DNA of 64,000 nucleotides from Brachypodium distachyon (Eukaryota; Streptophyta; Magnoliopsida; Poales; Poaceae). Both the position numbers and the translations under genes were made by a program. A model generated the notes under the pieces. That model did no database searches, was not told where the DNA came from, and saw only the letters and a program-made list of their open reading frames with translations. The stretch spans positions 18,830,624-18,894,623 of the forward strand of contig NC_016134.3 in assembly GCF_000005505.3 (NCBI RefSeq). Reading direction: 5' to 3'. Of this stretch, positions 46,450 through 58,700 are shown piece by piece (position 1 is the first letter of the stretch; the number at the start of each line of letters is the position of its first letter).

Positions 46450-47298
46450 CTAGCTTCCGGTTCCGCACAGCTTTAGGACATCAAGTGATCAGCACTCGGT
46501 GTGGTCCAGCAGCTTGGGGTGTTCCCGGGCCCAGCACAGCAGTCAGTTTCCTCTTCTTCAGCACAGCAGGATCCTGGTTCTTCTTGCAGCTTGTTCTCCA
46601 GAGCAGTCACGCATCTGTCCACTTGAACAGGTTTTTTTATGGGGCAAAGCATCCTCCATCTTTTCATCAAGCATAATAACCTGTGCCAGATAATCTTGAG
46701 ACCAGACCAGTTCACACGACCAAAATGAAGGTCATTTCGAAATTTCCACATCATCCACAGAAAAGCATTGGATATCATATTAAAAACAACATGATTATTG
46801 TTAGTAGGTCACCATCTAGCAACATCTTCATAGCAAGAGACTTGATTACCTCGTAGCAAAGCTGCTAGCTCACACCATAATTGTTTAGTAATGTTACAGG
46901 TGAAGAACAAATGTTCCGCAGATTCATGTTCACAACACATTAGGCATGTTTTATCTTCTACATGTTGACATTATGTAAATTATCTCTAGTAAGCAGACTA
47001 TCATTAGATAAGAGCCACGGGAAGAAATGTACTCTAGAGTGACATTCAGTTTCCAAATGAAAGAAATATAGACAGGACCAATCCCCCTAAAGTTTTTGAC
47101 AACATATCCTGAAGTTGATGACAGCATATAGAGATTGAACATTGTACACACCAGAACTATGCAACTTCCAATTAGCTGATCTTGTTCCTCAGAGAGGACC
47201 ACACTTTCAATTATGTTAACTAATTCAAACCATTTATGCATCGTTCTATTATCAAAACCTCTTCTAACAAAATTAATCCTCCTTTTCAAGTTTAGCAA
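46450..47298 (-). pseudogene. LINE reverse-transcriptase C-terminal fragment (zf-RVT region)
   Basis: The minus strand in broken frames reads FDNRTMHKWFELVNIIESVV, LIWKLHNSGVYNVQSLYA, a WKLNVT...FFPWLL segment, LLTRDNLHNVNM, then CLMCCEHESAEHLFFTCNIT and NAFLWMMWKFRNDLHFG. This order (W-x-L-x-V...FLW...LxTxxNL...C..C...E...HLFxxC...W) is the zinc-binding domain at the end of plant LINE and LINE-derived RT proteins. Only this end remains, typical of 5'-truncated LINE copies. Frameshifts and stops are frequent. Confidence 0.7.
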
Positions 47299-48239
47299 AA
47301 GAAGAAGACTTCAAAACGCCCACAGTAAATTTCCCCAACCGAAAATTCTGGCCCGTCGGTTCGCTGCTCAGAGAGCGGTTGAGAGAAGGACCACCACGTC
47401 GACGTGAATCCGAAAACAATCTCGCGTTCCAACTGCCATGCGAGGATGGCCAGCGACGACACCACCGTTTACGGTCTGTTTCGCCGGCGCCCGGAGCACC
47501 GAGCAGCAGCAGTAGATCCATTCGCACATGCAGCGCAGCAGCGGAGTGATTGTGCTCTGACACGGTCACACGTCCCGACAAGTCCCCCCATTTCCATCAC
47601 GCGCGTGCGCCTGCTACCGAAATTGCTGCTCTGCACAGGAATGGAGTGAGCCCTATTGAATGAATGAAATTCGCGTCCAATCCAATCTCCATTCTATCGC
47701 CATTCGCCAATGGACTCCGGAGTCCGGATGGGTGGCGACGACGACGACCCGTACGTTCTGCAGGCTGCTGCAACTGCAAGTAACAAAAACTCGATTTTTC
47801 TTTTAACTTTTGACGTTGTGAATCTCACCAGTCACCAAATCTGTTTGTTCCAGTTACTGTACCGAGCTTTCATGGGAAACCAGCCAAATCCAGCCCCTGC
47901 AAGCGACAGGCTGCAGTGAAGACGTTGTTGGAATGTTGTTTGCTTCGGGGGCCCCCCCGGTACAAGGACCACTTTGCCTGCCTGATTCCAATAACTCGCC
48001 CCAGCCTCTCCCAATACTCATCAACTATTCAGTAACAGTAACAAACATCTTCTGGCTTATGTAAACCAATTCAACAAACACATGGAAGAAAAGGCACAGC
48101 AACCAGAACCAGATGGCAAACCATAGGGAATATCCAATATTTTTCCGCTTCAAGCGACGCAATTCTAGTTCAGACTCGCAGGACACGACACGCAAGCAAG
48201 CATGTACCGACAGGCAAAGGTAACAACAGTCGCACACAC
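47299..48239. other. spacer between LINE remnant and ICE-like gene
   Basis: No supported gene. A plus-strand frame at 47710 (MDSGVRMGGDDDDPYVLQAA) ends at a donor-like ...AAG|TAACAA and is too short to judge. The ICE-like gene's 3' UTR probably reaches into 48240-48447. Confidence 0.35.
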
Positions 48240-48447
48240 AATGTTAGGTGCTGACAGATTTACTGACATTATTGAAGTTTTTATGGACTCTAAAAAGACT
48301 GGTAGATAAACCGGTTCGGTAAAAACCCCTGGGCAGGTGCCAGGGCTACTACTGTAGACGAACTTGCTGCTGTCGAAAACGCTGGGTACTTGTAATTTCC
48401 TTTAGCTACTCTCTTCTTTGCAGTTGATTGAGCTCTCCTGTCCTGCT

Positions 48448-51288
48448 CTAGATCATCGGATGGAACCCGGCGACTTGGAGCAGAACTGCCTTGATTTGAT
48501 CAGGCTGGGGCAGGGGGGCATCCTTTACTACCTTCTGTGAAGAACAAAGGCGACATCAGTTATAATCGGGCGCTCTTTTTAAATGAGAAAGCAACTTTTT
48601 TTCTCTTCCTGAAAATGCGGAGAAATACTCGTGCATTACCTCAGCCTTGAAGACATCCATGACAAAGCCATTGAAACAACTTATCACAGCTTGTTGTACA
48701 TCGAGATTGAGGGAGTCAATTGCGGTCAAGGTGGAGTGAAGAAGACCTGGCCTGCGAGCGCATAACATGTGGATGTTGTAGGCCTCCCCTTCCCTGAGCC
48801 TAACCTGAACCTATTGCAGGAACAGAAAATAAAGTGAGCTACATGTTCTATCAGGTATCAAACTAATGTATACATCAAGAACGAGTTTTAGCTTACTTAT
48901 GCCTATTGCTAGTTAAACATGATTAGCAAAAACAATTGTTTATCATGTCAAGCGGGGGACAGGTTTAGTTCATCTGAAGAAAAATACTGCTTTAGTGAAG
49001 TTTATAGAGATAAAGAGATACTGACCATTGGTTGCTGACCAGTAGGGCTTGGCAGTGCACTTGGGTAAAGCTCTTCCTTCACGCGAGATGGCAGTGTGGG
49101 CAAGGTAGGAGTCGGAGGGTGGAAGCTTGTAGGCGTTAGAGGCATTGAGGATGTGGTAGGAGACGACTCGAGCTCATTCTGAAGATCATTGATCTTTTTC
49201 AGGAGCTCCTTAAGGTACTCGATTGCATCTCCAAGAATGGATGCCCTGTCCATCTACCAATTACAACAACACAAATCAGTTTACTGGACAGTCATAAAGG
49301 GAAAGATAATTTGATAAATTGCCTGCACATAGTGAGAGGAGTACCACTAATACTCACCATGAAATACTCAATTTATGAACAAGTAACCGAAATAGATAGT
49401 ACAAGCTATAAAGCGGTTCATGCAACAGTATTATTTTTATCGCAAAAAACAACAATGTAGCACAGCCTCTGCTATTTGCAATTGCTTTTTTTTTACGGCG
49501 ACACAGCGGTACTACAATTATTGCGATTTAAAATTTCGATTTTTTTCCAATCTGTCTACACCTCTGCCATAATTGACTAGCAACTGAATAATATGCATAC
49601 CAACAATAAGATCGATAAAAAATTGCACCGAAAACAACTCATAGACAGCAACTACATTTAATTCGTATAACTAGCAACAAGTAGGAACTGCAACTACGCA
49701 AAATATTTCCCGAGAAATATAAATTTGGTAGCGGTCCTAATTTTGTTCAGAATTATGACCACCATGTTGTACAGAGGTAACACAGTAGAACTTGAACAAA
49801 AGAACTACAAGGTCACAAAAGTAGCAAGACCTGAAGTGTATGGCCACAAAGTAAGGGAAAGCTAAAATTACCAAAGCTGGCGTGCATCCACAATTCTACA
49901 TGAAAAACTACACCTAATATGCGTGAATCCACAATTCTACATGAAATTTATACACCGGCAGTAAGTAATGACTAAAATTACGCCAATTCAATTCCTCCGA
50001 TAAATTAAATTCATATAATAGCAACAATGAATCCACAGATGCATTGAAACAAAACATATGATCCACTAATCATAAAAATACGTTCTGTTAGTCTGCGTAA
50101 AATTGCCTAAACCTACTGAACCCGCAAAAAAAAAAGAGCAAGCAAGAAGTAGTACTGCAATAGTAGTACTATTCAATTCTGCAAGTACTTGCACCACTCT
50201 GAGAAAGGTGCCGAAGTGCAGGGGAATTTTTTCCTCACCTTGCTGATCCTGGGGACGACAGAGCGGAGCATGTAGAGGCGGTCGTTGAGCTTCTTGCGAC
50301 GACGGCGCTCAGCCATGAGGTTTTTGGCCGGCATCCCCTTGGACTTCTTCCCCTTCCCTTCCGCTGCGCCGCCGCCTGTGGTCATCCTGCTGTTGGCGTT
50401 GTTGGACTCCTTGCCGTCGTCCCTGCCGCTCTCCTCGACGCCCCTGCCGTCCTCCGAGTCGTCGTAGTTGAGCCCGGACGCGTCAATGCTCACGTCGACG
50501 TCGTCTTCCTCCTCATCGGCGTCCACGAGCACCGTGTCCGCCGCCGCCTGGCGCTTCTTGTTGTTGTTGTGGGCGGAGTCTTCTAGGCCGGCGTTGCGGC
50601 GGAGGAGCGCGCGCTTCTGGAACAGCGTCGGCTGTGCGCCCAGCGTCGGGACGACCTCCAGCGGCCGCAGGGAGAAGGGCGCGCTCAACGCGGGCGCCGC
50701 CAACGGAGGCGCCTGGAAGGAGTCGAACCCGGCGGAGGCGAAGTCTGCAGGCATTTGCGGCGCCGGGGCGGTACCGAAGCCAGCGAAGGAGCCGAAGAAC
50801 GAGCCCGCGTTCCCAGCCGGCTGCATCAGGGAGCTGCTGTTCGGCATCAGGGTGCTCGCCGCGTTCCCGGCGCCAAGGAAGGACATGAACTCGGCACCGG
50901 GGTTGTTGTTGTTGCCGAGGTCGAACCCGGAGACGTCGAAGGGCCCGGCGCCTCCCAAGTTGAATATCGGGAACGTCGTCTGCGAGGCGACTCCGAATCC
51001 GGAGCTTGAGGAGGCGCCCTGAGGCTCTGGCGGCGCCGGCGGCCCCAGGTACATGGCCGCCGACCCTGGCGCGCCCCCGAAGAGCCAGTCGTCAGTAACC
51101 GTCCCTGGAACGCGGAACTCCCCGCCGGCTGCCCCGGACGCCATGGCCAGGAGTTGCTCCTGTTCGTTGTCGTTTCCGCCTTCCATCCCTAGCATCGGAA
51201 TCATCCCCATAATCCCCGCCGGCTGATGGTCTTGGCCGCCGTCGTGCTCCTCCTGCATCCAGAGAGAACTGTTGAACCCCGACAGCAT
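48448..51288 (-). CDS. ICE1: ICE/SCRM-type bHLH transcription factor
   Basis: Four exons on the minus strand: 50239-51288, 49026-49253, 48640-48810 and 48448-48534 (stop TAG 48448-48450). All junctions are GT-AG and in phase 0; the introns are 985, 215 and 105 bp. The 511-residue product starts [11 protein letters not shown]. The bHLH runs from ~322 ([20 protein letters not shown]), with exon 2 supplying [20 protein letters not shown] and a zipper-like extension. VKEEL (Lys409) matches the SUMO site of Arabidopsis ICE1, and a Ser ten residues on matches its OST1 target. The C-terminus is ACT-like ([18 protein letters not shown]) and ends GFHPMI. ICE/SCRM proteins act in the nucleus, activating CBF/DREB1 cold-response genes and pairing with SPCH/MUTE/FAMA in stomatal development. 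No break is seen. ICE1 versus ICE2 paralogy is not resolved here. Confidence 0.93.
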
Positions 51289-51431
51289 AGCCGCGGAAAT
51301 GGCGGCGCTGCGTGGGGGTAGTAGTAAATGGCCGGAGGAGGAGTGTGGGATGCGGCAGAGATGGCAGAGCAGTACTACGACAGAGCAGAGGTCTGTGAGC
51401 GGAGTTCGCTCCGTTGGCACCGGGTTGAGTG

Positions 51432-51440
51432 TATATATGC
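51432..51440 (-). promoter_or_regulatory. TATA box of the ICE-like gene
   Basis: The minus strand reads GCATATATAC about 145 bases upstream of the ATG at 51288, followed by a CT-rich leader. Position and sequence fit a core promoter. The frame stays open upstream of this ATG, but MLSGF is the conserved family start. Confidence 0.5.
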
Positions 51441-51664
51441 TGTATGGAGGGAAAGGGGAACCCACTGCTGGACTGCTAGACTGGCCACGTAGGAAAGAGA
51501 GAGAGAGGAGCCAAATTACCATACTACCCATGCCCCCAAAATTGTCTTCTATTGCAGCGTTCTCTTACTTTAGATTTCCCGTTTTCTTCCTCTCGCTGTC
51601 AAAATTACGCGAAATTCAAGGAGCCAATGCCTCCTTTCATCTCGGATTCACGTATCCAGGTTAG

Positions 51665-51981
51665 ATAACCTAGTATTCACTTAGATGACTATCTTCTATA
51701 ACCACTATTCTCAAAATTTATTTATGATTTGTTGCTGTCCAATAGATTGTGTCGATTATATGGCCATTGTAGTGTATGGGAAGTATTGTGTGTGTAGAGG
51801 AGTATTTTAATTATCCTACGTTAAAGCACTCATCCTACATGCAATCGACAATATTTTTTAACTTGTGCTCAAGTAGCCAGAGCCAAGAGGTGACCACATG
51901 CAGAGGTCCCTATGGCCACTCATTGATGAGAGCGGCACGAGGGAGCAAATGTGAGGGCTAGCACTAGGGGGGCATGTGGAT
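51665..51981. other. upstream region of the ICE-like gene, no feature recognised
   Basis: AT-rich DNA between the gene's 5' end and the tandem duplication. No gene is seen on either strand. Confidence 0.4.
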
Positions 51982-52530
51982 AGGATGCTATCTCTACATC
52001 CACACCAATAAATTATGACGTTGGACGAGGATGCAATGCAAAAATCCACGCCAAATGCTCTGCCAATAGTTCATTGCCGTCCCTCGTGGGTTAATATGTG
52101 CATGACACAACCATATGGACAGAGTTTGAGACACGATGGCAAATGACACATCGTTCTCAAGTGAGTTTTCTCTAAGGACAGATGATGAGGGAAAAAATGC
52201 ATACTTCACATAGGCACACAATTTGCATCTATTGATCTATAACATTAAAATTGGAAGTACAATACAAGTTTTGCACATATTCTACTGGTTTATGAGTATT
52301 TAGTTTTAGAGGAAAAAAAAACACATCGTAGCTAGTTTTAAATAAATAAACTCCAAACAGCCAGCAGTACAACGCAGGACAGGCTGGGGACACCGGACAC
52401 TGGCTTACAAACATAAAGCGCAAACCAAACAGACATCTAAACACCGTAGAGCACCATAAATCAAGAAGAGCTAAAAACAAATAAAATAAAAAATAAATGT
52501 TGTCAACAAGTTGAACAATCCTCGTAAGAA
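51982..52530. repeat. tandem duplication, unit 1
   Basis: The unit begins AGGATGCTATCTCTACATCC and ends near ATGTTGTCAACAAGTTGAAC. It aligns throughout with unit 2 at 52559-53091, a period of about 577 bp, with many substitutions and small indels. It lies ~0.7 kb upstream of the ICE-like start codon. Confidence 0.85.
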
Positions 52531-52558
52531 AAATCAACCAGTGTGACCACCTGAGTGT

Positions 52559-53091
52559 AGGATGCTATCTCTACATCCACAACACTAAATTATCATGTTG
52601 GCTAAGGGTGCGAGGCGAAAGTCCACATCAAACGCTTTGTCAATAGCTTGTTGCCTTGAGTTGATATGTGTACAATGACACAACTATATGGATGAAGTTT
52701 GAGAAACAATGGCAAATGACACATTATGCTAAATATCATTTTCTTAAAGGCGGACAATGTGGGAAGATACAAACTTCAAATAATCACACAGTTTGCATAT
52801 ACTGATTAATAACATTAAAAGAGGAAGTAAAGTACAAGTTTTGTGCATATCTACTGAATTAATGAATATTTATTTTTGAAAAAAAAACGCATCATTCACT
52901 TGAAATTAATGAGGCCCAAACAACCAGCAGTAGAACCTAGGACGGGTTGGGGACACCATCTTACAAACATCAAGCACAACCAAAATAGACACCTCAACAC
53001 CATAGAGCACCATAAACCAAAAAGATCTAAGAGCAAATACAATAAAAAATGAATGTTGTCCATATGTTGAAATCACCATCCTTGTAAAAGG
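52559..53091. repeat. tandem duplication, unit 2
   Basis: Direct repeat of unit 1: shared blocks include GATGCTATCTCTACATCCAC, TGGCAAATGACACAT, ATAACATTAAAA, GGGGACACC and TAGAGCACCATAAA. Short open frames in both units do not stay aligned as protein, so the duplicated sequence looks non-coding. Confidence 0.85.
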
Positions 53092-53935
53092 GAAAATATC
53101 AATGAAGGCCCGTCTCAGAACATCGCATAAGATTAACAATCGTGTGCGTAGGCATGGCAAAAGAACAACCAAGAAAATTCGAAGACATGTAAACGACCCA
53201 AGAGCCCAAAAAGGTCCCAACATGATGGGAACATGCCTTACAACTGATCCTAGATCTCATTAGACACCTCTGCTCGAACTGCCTCCATGAAGCCCATGTC
53301 CTCTTGCACAGGGTTGGCGAGTATTGTGTGGCCAACCAACAAAAAGCTCACAATATTTGATCAACCACAATGAGGCCCCCACGAGGCCATGGCTATCGTA
53401 AGAGCATTACAAGATTTTGACCAAAACATAACAAGGAAACCAATGGCACAACAGGAGCATCACACCATAACCATGTTCATAATGCAAGAGAGGAAACCAA
53501 CACATGATGTGTGGTTCCAAAGTAGAGACTCCAAGGAGGAAATAAAGGCAATATCATCTTTGTTGCCTGATCCAAAGTGGAGGAAAGAGGGATCCATGAC
53601 TACGGATGAAAATAGTGTTGAAACTTTTCAATTATTCTAGGATCTAAAGAAAAAATTGTGAAACGAAAAGTGGAGTTCTTACTGGAAATGGAACGAGTGT
53701 TTTTGACAAAACAATCTATGGAAAAGGAATTGTGTTTTCGTGCATTTGGAATTTTCCACTTTTAGCATGTAGATGTACCCCCACTCCATCGGCACAACTT
53801 AAGATGTTGCACTTGAGCAGTTCAAGTTCTGGCCCAAGCCAAGCCGATTCGTTGATCTGCACCACATCTCTTTATCCCTAATATTCACTATGTTGCCAAA
53901 GTTGAATAGTCGCAATAATATACTTAATGATATAT
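53092..53935. other. spacer, no supported gene
   Basis: An 83-codon plus-strand frame at 53389 (MAIVRALQDFDQNITRKPMA) has no family resemblance I recognise. Nothing else stands out. Confidence 0.35.
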
Positions 53936-54092
53936 CATAATTTGTGTAGTCATCTTAGTAAACTAAACAAGTTTGATAGTTCTATTTTATTTCTTTCATC
54001 GTTGAAGGGGTTTCATGTTTCGACAAATATATGTTTTGTCTCCATCTCTACACTGTACTTGCTCTACACTCATTTATAGTGCCTCCACAATC
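53936..54092. repeat. dispersed repeat block X, copy 1
   Basis: The block around AAGGGGTTTCATGTTTCGACAAATAT...TCCATCTCTACAC...AGTGCCTCCACAAT matches 55185-55334 in the same orientation, about 1.25 kb away. Confidence 0.65.
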
Positions 54093-54221
54093 AATATGGA
54101 TTTTTAGCTCTCGGGATCCAATGCTCCCTATAGTTTAAACATCACGAAAATTATGTTTTGAACTTTCAAAAAAATTTGAATTTTTTTGTGGTGTTAGAAT
54201 AGATGTATACTACATATCTGT

Positions 54222-54367
54222 ACATTTTCGTGTAAAGATTCATTGATTTCTGGTCTATGTAAAAATATCAAATCTGGGGATGTATAATAGTGCTATTGGC
54301 GTATCAATTTCCTCCCAGATTTGGTATTTTTACACAGACCACAAACGAATGAATCTTTAAACGAAAA
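54222..54367. repeat. long hairpin (MITE-like) with 54-nt arms
   Basis: The left arm (about 54225-54278, TTTTCGTGTAAAGATTCATT ... AAATCTGGG) pairs with the right arm (54314-54367, CCCAGATTTGG ... TTTAAACGAAAA) with about six mismatches in 54 positions and a 35-nt spacer. No target duplication is clear. It is a compact inverted repeat about 2.9 kb upstream of the ICE-like gene. Confidence 0.7.
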
Positions 54368-55184
54368 CTTACAACCGACGCCCCCGCGCCCCCGTATGCC
54401 CATGCCTAAGTCCCCCCCCCCCCCGATGCGTGGGGCCGCCCGCCTCGCAAAGCCTCCACACCGCCGCCTGCTTCCCCTGTTTTCCCACCACCTCCACCCT
54501 CGCTAGGCGTCAAACTTGTGGGAGATGGCCGACCTCGACGGTGCCATGAGCTTCCTGCTCCTTTCTACCCGCCGCATCAACTGCTCGCTGGACCTTGCGA
54601 CCCGGTGCAGCCGCATGACCGCATCCCCCATCGCCCTAAGCGTCCCCTTCCCGGCCTGCACCAACCACCTGCACGCCCCCTTGCAGCCGATTCCAGCCAC
54701 CGGGGAAAGTTGCTCCCTCTGCCGCGGGTGGAGAGGAAGGTTGTGCTGCCGCCAAGACTGAGGAGGGGATCCGATATGAGGGAGGTGGAGGCCTATTTGG
54801 TGCATGCTGCGGTGGGGCGGTGCCTCGGCGTCGTCCATCACAAAGCAGTGACAAAGGAGCGGCAAGCATGAGCTGCAGGGTGGCAGAGCAGCAGAATAGT
54901 TCCATGGCTATTCATATTATGCTACACAATTAAATCTGCTACAAGAGGCGATGGGAGTAGAGTGGGCCAAACAGTATAGTCGACAGAGCCAGAGGCAAAA
55001 TCGAGAGCAACAAGTGGTATGGGAGAACGAAAAGACGGAGAGAAGGGTGCCTCACTGTGTTGCCTTCTCGTGGGAATGGAGCAGTCACGTAACTATATAA
55101 AATACGTCACTTTTGGAAAAATTTAGTCAGCATGTTTTAAAATTTTCCGTCATTCCGTAGCAAGTTACGGGCTTTCCACTAGGA
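54368..55184. other. GC-rich to AT-rich spacer with a poly-C tract
   Basis: A run of about 13 C lies at 54411-54423. Overlapping open frames on both strands at 54500-54870 (plus: MWEMADLDGAMSFLLLSTRR) look partly coding in composition. I do not recognise a protein and see no splice support; possibly a degraded gene fragment. Confidence 0.35.
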
Positions 55185-55334
55185 TTATAATATTTCTAGT
55201 CATCTAGGCAAACTTAAAATTTCATTAATTTAAATTTCTCATCATTAAAGGGGTTTTCGTGTTCCGACAAATATTCATTTTGTGTACATCTCCGCACTTT
55301 GGTAGCTCTCCTTTCATTTCTAGCGCCTCTACAA
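55185..55334. repeat. dispersed repeat block X, copy 2
   Basis: The counterpart of 53936-54092 (AAGGGGTTTTCGTGTTCCGACAAATAT...CATCTCCGCAC...AGCGCCTCTACAAT). It runs directly into a third copy of the tandem unit. Confidence 0.65.
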
Positions 55335-55560
55335 TTTGCATTTAATAATTTATAACATTAAAATAGTAAGTAAAATACAACTTTAGTTCATATCTAATGA
55401 TTTTACGAGTATTTAAATCTTGAAAAAAATGCGCTGTAGCTCCCTTTACTTAAATAAGCTCCAAACAGCGAATCTAGGATAAGATGGGGACACCAACTTA
55501 CAAACATAATCACAAATAAATATATTAATAAAAATATCTATATTCTCAACCATTCTGAGA
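55333..55560. repeat. third, partial copy of the 577-bp unit
   Basis: CAATTTGCATTTAATAATTTATAACATTAAAA through GGGGACACCAACTTACAAACATAATC matches positions 52221-52510 of unit 1 and the equal part of unit 2, shortened by deletions. Confidence 0.65.
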
Positions 55561-58150
55561 TACACGACCGTGCCTCGGAATTTGGTAACTCATAATGTCT
55601 CGCCGAGTAATCACGCGGTAGAAGATTCAGCAGAGCAACCGGCAACAAAATCAAGTGAAAGGGTATGTCAGTAATTTCAATTTTCCAGCTTATAAGTGAC
55701 GTGACGTTGCCTTATCTTGCGTGGCTAGCTAACCTAGGTGTACCTGCCTGGATGGCCGTGTCACCGAATATTGCAGGAAACTGAAGAAGTGGAAAGGCAG
55801 ATAGATTAGTTTCCCTTTGGTCGTATACTAACCGAAAGAAAATGTTGCGTTACTAATCACAAGTTGAGCAATTATAAGACCTGTTTTTACGGGAAGCTGA
55901 TAACTTTTTACGTGGGTTACAATGCTATCGGTTTGTCTCAGATAAGCCACACATTGTTGAAATAATTATTTGCCTGTCATCCTTCATGGAGTATATATGA
56001 AGTAGAGAGTTAATTAATTCAAACCGATTTGTTCGACGTCGCATCTCATTATATTTGGTGAAATCGTCAATAGTTTCCGGATTGACCAAGTGAGATACCC
56101 ATGGAACCATGTGTTGGTTTATCAGGTTTTGGATGGGTGGGGTAGGTTGGGCTCATTTCTTCTTTCGCAGAACACACCATTTTGCATTTGTAGAGTGTAC
56201 TGTTGCAATTTAATATGCCCGATTGCTTCCACACATATATTTCCGCTAGAGAAGAAGCCGGGGTAGCATTAGCTAGAACGGTGGTACTGTACCTGCTTTT
56301 GGCTTTAGCTATTCACACCAACATGTACATGTACATGGCAGTTCAGGGCCTCTGTTTTTGGAGCCACCTGAGTAGCTAGTTGAAGGTAGCAAGGCAACGG
56401 TTGTGTAGATATATAGGAATATACCGGCTTCACCAGTACACCTCAATGGGGAAACCAGAGTTATGACAATGGGACGGACATGACCGAGGCCTCTTCCCAT
56501 ATTATTTCTAGCAGTGTTCATATTCACTTCATTTTTATACCCCCACAAAAAAAAGCTAGCTAGTGGTACATTTCAAAGAATTGCACAGCCCATCCTACTG
56601 TAATTGGACTATTTTCAATTGAATGATCCGAGAACAGGCATGGCTGATTTTATTGTAGTCATGCGAGTACTTATTGCAACCACCTGCTGGTATTAATTTG
56701 AGGGAATGGAATTCTACTGTTACAATGGTATGTGCGTATGTAGCTCAGAGTGTCCTACCAAAGGAAAATGTAAATAATCGGGTGGTCCAAACGTTCCGAA
56801 ATAATGAAGGGCCGGGGTCATGTTCATGTGACAGTAGTACGTAGCACAAGAGAGCTTCAGTCGTTTAGAGAGAGAGAGATCAGGACATGCCACGTGTTCT
56901 TATCTTGATTAAGATTTATATAGTATATATATCTGTGTATGTATATCTGTTATGGCACATTGCCTTTTTTTTTTGCGGGTAGGCACATTGCCTTTTCTGA
57001 TCATGTATACATTAATTATGTAGATAATTCACAAGTAACTCATTTTTTTTCTTGTCTTGTATAGGTGATGTATACACTTTAGATGCAACCTGTACATCTT
57101 TACGTGGTAATGCACTCATTTGTTTGTGGATTCTAGATCCCAATCGTTGCATGCATAGTACTAGAAGCTAAATGTTGTTGCACAAAGTGAGAGGCAGCCG
57201 TCTTTGCTCGAGGAGATGAACATGGAGCGTCGTCGACAAGGCCCTCTCTTAACTTGCATTTGCTATATTGACTAGTCCATCGTCACCTTTGTTGTATTAC
57301 TCCGTATCTTCATTCATACGGTTAGTTTGGGACATAAGAAATCTCGAAGTACGTAATAAACACGATTTCTGCGGCTGGTGAGGGATGAAATGAACATGTA
57401 AAAATAGTCCAACTACCACCCGAGATATATACGGACGAAATTCCGGCTTTAAGTGAGGCCTAAGCGGTGCACGTTCAAGAAGAGAGACCAAAAAGGTAAC
57501 TTTTATTCAGTAGCATGCACTACGTTACTGTCATCTTCTTTGCCAAACGCCGAATCGTATCTCTTTCAGTAACAATGGCCGAAACAGATCCATGCACGCA
57601 AATTACGAGAAAAGGTGGCTTTTTAAGCAAGCTAAGCTAGAAACGTATACTTATCCTTTTTCAGTTTGCACGTACATTGTGTCATTGTACATTGTACTAG
57701 AAGCGAAAATTGCATTACAAGCACAAATCGGCGACAAGTAGCTATAGGACATTGCACATAGCAACAACATGGTTTCTTATCCCTCACTTTTCAGACTTGT
57801 GGACAAAAGAGAGGCATGGAACGTGCATAGGTTGAGGTTATCTTCCTTTTCGAAAAAAAAAGTGTTAATACGTGCGTGTGGAACGTACATTTGTCCCCCT
57901 TATGTACGTACCCGGATTGGTCGCGTGTACATAAATACGTAGGCGATCGAGCAATTGAATTCTGGAATAAGGAATTAACCAGCCGACGCGGCTAGCTAGG
58001 TAAGGCCGTAAGGTGGCCGGCCGGCCCAAGTTTCTCGTGACGCAGATCCAGTCTGGATTTGTATTGAAGGCGGTTGGGCCAGGTATGTACAGCAGTCGGT
58101 CAAAGTAATTGACCATAAGAGATTAACCATATACTGGCAGTAATTTGTTC
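55561..58150. other. long AT-rich intergenic stretch, no supported gene
   Basis: Only short open frames without family resemblance. Small landmarks are a duplicated GGCACATTGCCTTTT (about 56955 and 56984), a GA tract near 56860-56875 and a GC-rich palindromic patch GGTGGCCGGCCGGCCC near 58012. I see no RNA gene. Confidence 0.4.
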
Positions 58151-58700
58151 TCCTTACCTGATCCCTTCCCAGGTTTGATAAGGGTAAAGGTGCCCGATCT
58201 TTCGATGAGAAGATAGCTATCGATTTTTAGGTGGATGTCGACGTTGACGAACCGGCTACAAACGTGCGAGACGTTGCGCCTTAGCGATCGCTACACCAAC
58301 TTCCGAGATTATTGACCACGCCGGAGCTAGATCAACCTGATCACGAAGGATCAATCCCTACATGCAACCGAAGAACAAGCAAGAATTATAGATGCAATAT
58401 TGCGAATAAAGGTGAAGCTTTATTTATGAGATTCTGCAAGCGCGTAGTACAGAAAGTCGATTTGACACTTGTGCCTATGGCGAAGAGTAGCAAATAGCTA
58501 AGTGTTAAACTAAACAAAATCCGAATCTAAACGAAGACCTAACGGGAGTATATACAGAGGACTAGAGGGGTATCCGGCCAGCCTTGGGAAAAAAGGCCGA
58601 AACCCTTCTTTCACCTATACGGACTCTAAAAATTCAGGCCATGTATGTGGACGAAAATTACATGGGCCTAGCCCAAACTTAAAAGGTGACGCAGCACCAT
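58151..58700. mobile_element. probable degraded LTR fragment
   Basis: The block from GATCAATCCCTACATGCAACCG through GAATAAAGGTGAAGCTTTATTT to GACTAGAGGGGTATCCGGCC has the look of grass retrotransposon LTR or untranslated sequence. No TG/CA ends or target duplication could be assigned, so class and limits are tentative. Confidence 0.3.

Noticed and set aside
50285..51022. Long plus-strand open frames across the ICE-like exon 1
   Set aside because: They are antisense to a well-supported exon; the GC-rich codon bias of the real gene keeps other frames open.
53389..53640. Possible small gene on the plus strand
   Set aside because: 83 codons with no promoter, splice or family support in AT-rich repeat-related DNA.
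54516..54871. Possible GC-rich gene on either strand
   Set aside because: Competing frames on both strands and no recognisable domain; recorded only as uncertain spacer.
55561..58150. tRNA, rRNA or microRNA genes
   Set aside because: I looked for cloverleaf landmarks (GGTTCGAATCC-type T arms) and long foldbacks and found none convincing.
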